Source: Bryobacteraceae bacterium (GTDB lineage: Bacteria > Acidobacteriota > Terriglobia > Bryobacterales > Bryobacteraceae). Taken from it: a stretch of 9,288 nt of DNA. Positions 7,977 through 9,288 of the stretch are shown piece after piece; position 1 is the first letter of the stretch, and every line of letters starts with the position of its first letter. The stretch spans positions 1-9,288 of the forward strand of contig JAICMB010000099.1 in NCBI GenBank assembly GCA_025929455.1, written 5' to 3'. The notes beneath the pieces are model-generated. The model searched no databases. It was not told the origin of the DNA and worked only from the letters and a program-made list of their open reading frames with translations. The position numbers were made by a program, and so were the translations under genes.

Positions 7977-8825
7977 GTGGTCGCATGTGAACGGGCGTTC
8001 GGTTGGACCGGCGAAATGCTGCCTCCGGTCGGCATCGGGACCTGGACGCTGGAGCAGGCGCGCCGCGAGCAGGCGGTCGAGGCGCTGCGTGCCGCGATCG
8101 AACTGGGGTTTGCGCTCATCGACACCGCGGAAATGTACGGTAACGGGACCGTGGAGCGAATCGTCGGCGAAGCCATTTGCGGCCGCCGCGAACAGGTGTT
8201 TGTGGTGAGCAAAGTGTTGCCGGTGAACGCCAGCTACGACGGAACGTTACGCGCGTGCGAGCGAAGCCTGCAACGCATGGATTGCACCACGATCGATCTG
8301 TACTTACTGCATTGGCCCGGCGCGCTGCCGCTCAATGAAACGATGCGGGCGCTCGAAACGCTGGTTGAGCGGAAACTTGTTCGCTATATCGGCGTGAGCA
8401 ATTTCACCGTGCCCGAACTGCAGGAGGCACAGGGCGCGTTGCGGCATACGCGGCTGGCCTGTAACCAGGTGCTGTACAACTTGACGAGTCGCGGCATTGA
8501 GCGAAATGTGTTGCCGTACTGCCTCGAGCAAGAGATTGCCGTAATGGCATACAGCCCGCTGTGCCACGGCGAATTTCCCAAGCCGAATACGGCCGGGTGC
8601 CTCATTCTCGAAGAAGTTGGACAGCGCTATAGACGTACACCGCGACAGGTGGCGCTCAGCTTCTTGCTGAGGCACGGCGTGTTTGCCATTCCGAAATCCG
8701 CGAACGCGACGCACGTGCGGGAAAATTGCGGGGGAGCAGGCTGGGAGTTGCGGCCGCAGGAGTACGAAATTATCGACCGCGCGTTTCCCGCGCCCAAGCA
8801 CGAGGTTCCGCTGGAGATGCTGTGA
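7977..8825 (+). CDS. Aldo/keto reductase
   Basis: NADPH-dependent carbonyl reductase of the AKR superfamily, 282 residues, expected to be a cytoplasmic TIM barrel. The family tetrad is complete: Asp49 and Tyr54 in IDTAEMYGNG, Lys79 in VVSKVLP, and His112 in YLLHWPG. The GVSNFTVPEL segment (139-148), CNQVLYNL (162-169) and AYSPLCHGEFP (191-201) are typical. The NADPH-phosphate motif appears as IPKSANATHVREN (238-250). The GTG at 7977 keeps the first beta hairpin (RAFGWTGEMLPPVGIGTW); the ATG at 8016 would remove half of it, so GTG is preferred although no clear Shine-Dalgarno precedes it. It begins two bases after the YihY-type gene and its stop overlaps the next gene (GTGA), suggesting one transcript. 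The substrate cannot be inferred. Confidence 0.93.
   Translation: MVACERAFGWTGEMLPPVGIGTWTLEQARREQAVEALRAAIELGFALIDTAEMYGNGTVERIVGEAICGRREQVFVVSKVLPVNASYDGTLRACERSLQRMDCTTIDLYLLHWPGALPLNETMRALETLVERKLVRYIGVSNFTVPELQEAQGALRHTRLACNQVLYNLTSRGIERNVLPYCLEQEIAVMAYSPLCHGEFPKPNTAGCLILEEVGQRYRRTPRQVALSFLLRHGVFAIPKSANATHVRENCGGAGWELRPQEYEIIDRAFPAPKHEVPLEML
8813..8816 (+). promoter_or_regulatory. Shine-Dalgarno supporting the GTG start of the edge methyltransferase
   Basis: GGAG lies five bases before the GTG at 8822. With the GTGA overlap of the reductase stop, it makes 8822 the best start among the in-frame GTG codons at 8822, 8849 and 8867. Confidence 0.5.
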
Positions 8826-9288
8826 TTGCGGCGCATCACAGTTCGGCGGTGCTTGACGCGGTTGCGGTGCGACGCTGCCCGAACTGCGGCGGCACACGCT
8901 TCGAGCGCATGCTGCGGCCGGAGCGTGTGCACCAAGAGATCGAATATCGCGAGCACTTTATATTCGACCGCTTGGAAGGACACCCTTCGCCGTCCGAGCT
9001 CAAAGACCTCACCGAATTCGCGCACCAGAACGATGTAGCGATCCTCTGTTGCAGCGCTTGTGGGGTGTTGATCCGCGATGAGCCGTCGGCGCGCACGGAG
9101 CGCTCCTACGTGAACGATCATTACGACCGCACCGTGCTCGACCGCCTGTTTCCGCGCTACGCTCAGGCGTTCCGCGCCAAGAGCGACCCGTACCGGGCGC
9201 TCCTTCGACCTGATGCGTGCATCCTGGAGATCGGCAGTCACCTGGGCGCGTTCCTCGAAACGGCGCGCGAGTGGGGCTGGCGTGCCGA
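8822..9288 (+). CDS. Zinc-ribbon plus SAM-dependent methyltransferase protein, 3' end beyond window
   Basis: This frame stays open from the GTG at 8822 to the window edge (155 codons and two bases). It is the only frame here that yields recognisable motifs. Residues 19-22 (CPNC) and 77-80 (CSAC, preceded by another Cys at 76) form two CxxC knuckles, suggesting a zinc ribbon split by an acidic and aromatic segment of about 54 residues. From about 132 the sequence reads CILEIGSHLGAFLE, which fits motif I of a class I SAM methyltransferase with the acidic-Gly-x-x-x-Gly core, although the usual central glycine of GxGxG is His-Leu here. Such Cys-rich N-termini occur on methyltransferases that modify sugars, lipids or polyketide-like products, but the acceptor domain is not visible, so the substrate is unknown. 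The start overlaps the reductase stop by four bases, so the two are probably cotranslated. It could also be a CxxC-bearing protein of another type with a Rossmann domain. Confidence 0.72.
   Translation, partial: MIAAHHSSAVLDAVAVRRCPNCGGTRFERMLRPERVHQEIEYREHFIFDRLEGHPSPSELKDLTEFAHQNDVAILCCSACGVLIRDEPSARTERSYVNDHYDRTVLDRLFPRYAQAFRAKSDPYRALLRPDACILEIGSHLGAFLETAREWGWRA

Noticed and set aside
8304..8897. - strand open frame (197 codons) across the reductase end and the methyltransferase start
   Set aside because: It lies opposite two frames with clear motifs and has no recognisable features of its own.
8826..9038. 70-codon + strand frame starting just after the reductase stop
   Set aside because: The overlapping frame from 8822 has CxxC pairs, a SAM-binding motif and stays open to the edge; this one is Arg- and Ser-rich shadow sequence.

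Overview
The window is GC-rich bacterial DNA packed with genes, all on the + strand. The longest stretch without a gene is about 128 bases. Seven protein genes can be supported; the first is cut by the left edge and the last by the right edge. Gene content and order (treZ-treY, then folD-coaE-S1C protease with overlapping ends, then a YihY/BrkB membrane protein and an aldo/keto reductase) resemble what I remember of Acidobacteriota, especially the folD-coaE-protease run. That placement is inference from memory: there is no rRNA or marker gene here to settle it.

Region 1 (1-4174) is a trehalose operon. It holds the 3' three quarters of treZ (malto-oligosyltrehalose trehalohydrolase), one base, then a complete treY (malto-oligosyltrehalose synthase), closed by a strong intrinsic terminator. 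TreY turns the reducing-end alpha-1,4 bond of a maltodextrin into an alpha,alpha-1,1 bond, and TreZ then releases free trehalose. Together they make trehalose from glycogen or maltodextrin.

Region 2 (about 4223-6838) is a tightly coupled housekeeping unit. It contains folD (one-carbon folate metabolism), coaE (last step of coenzyme A synthesis, overlapping folD by 13 bases) and a membrane-anchored HtrA/Deg-type serine protease with one PDZ domain (overlapping coaE by ATGA). folD has an in-frame stop directly before its ATG and no visible Shine-Dalgarno. A weak promoter-like pair upstream is placed so that the transcript could be leaderless.

Region 3 (6919-9288) has a YihY/BrkB-family inner-membrane protein, an aldo/keto reductase beginning two bases after it, and a partial gene for a zinc-ribbon plus SAM-methyltransferase protein that overlaps the reductase stop by GTGA. 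The last gene runs off the window, so the purpose of this cluster cannot be judged here.

I looked for mobile elements, CRISPR arrays, RNA genes, long repeats and atypical coding blocks and saw none. I do not see a previously undescribed system. The most worthwhile leads are the edge methyltransferase, the possible leaderless folD start, the overlapping folD-coaE-protease chain, and the extra C-terminal tail of the YihY-type protein.
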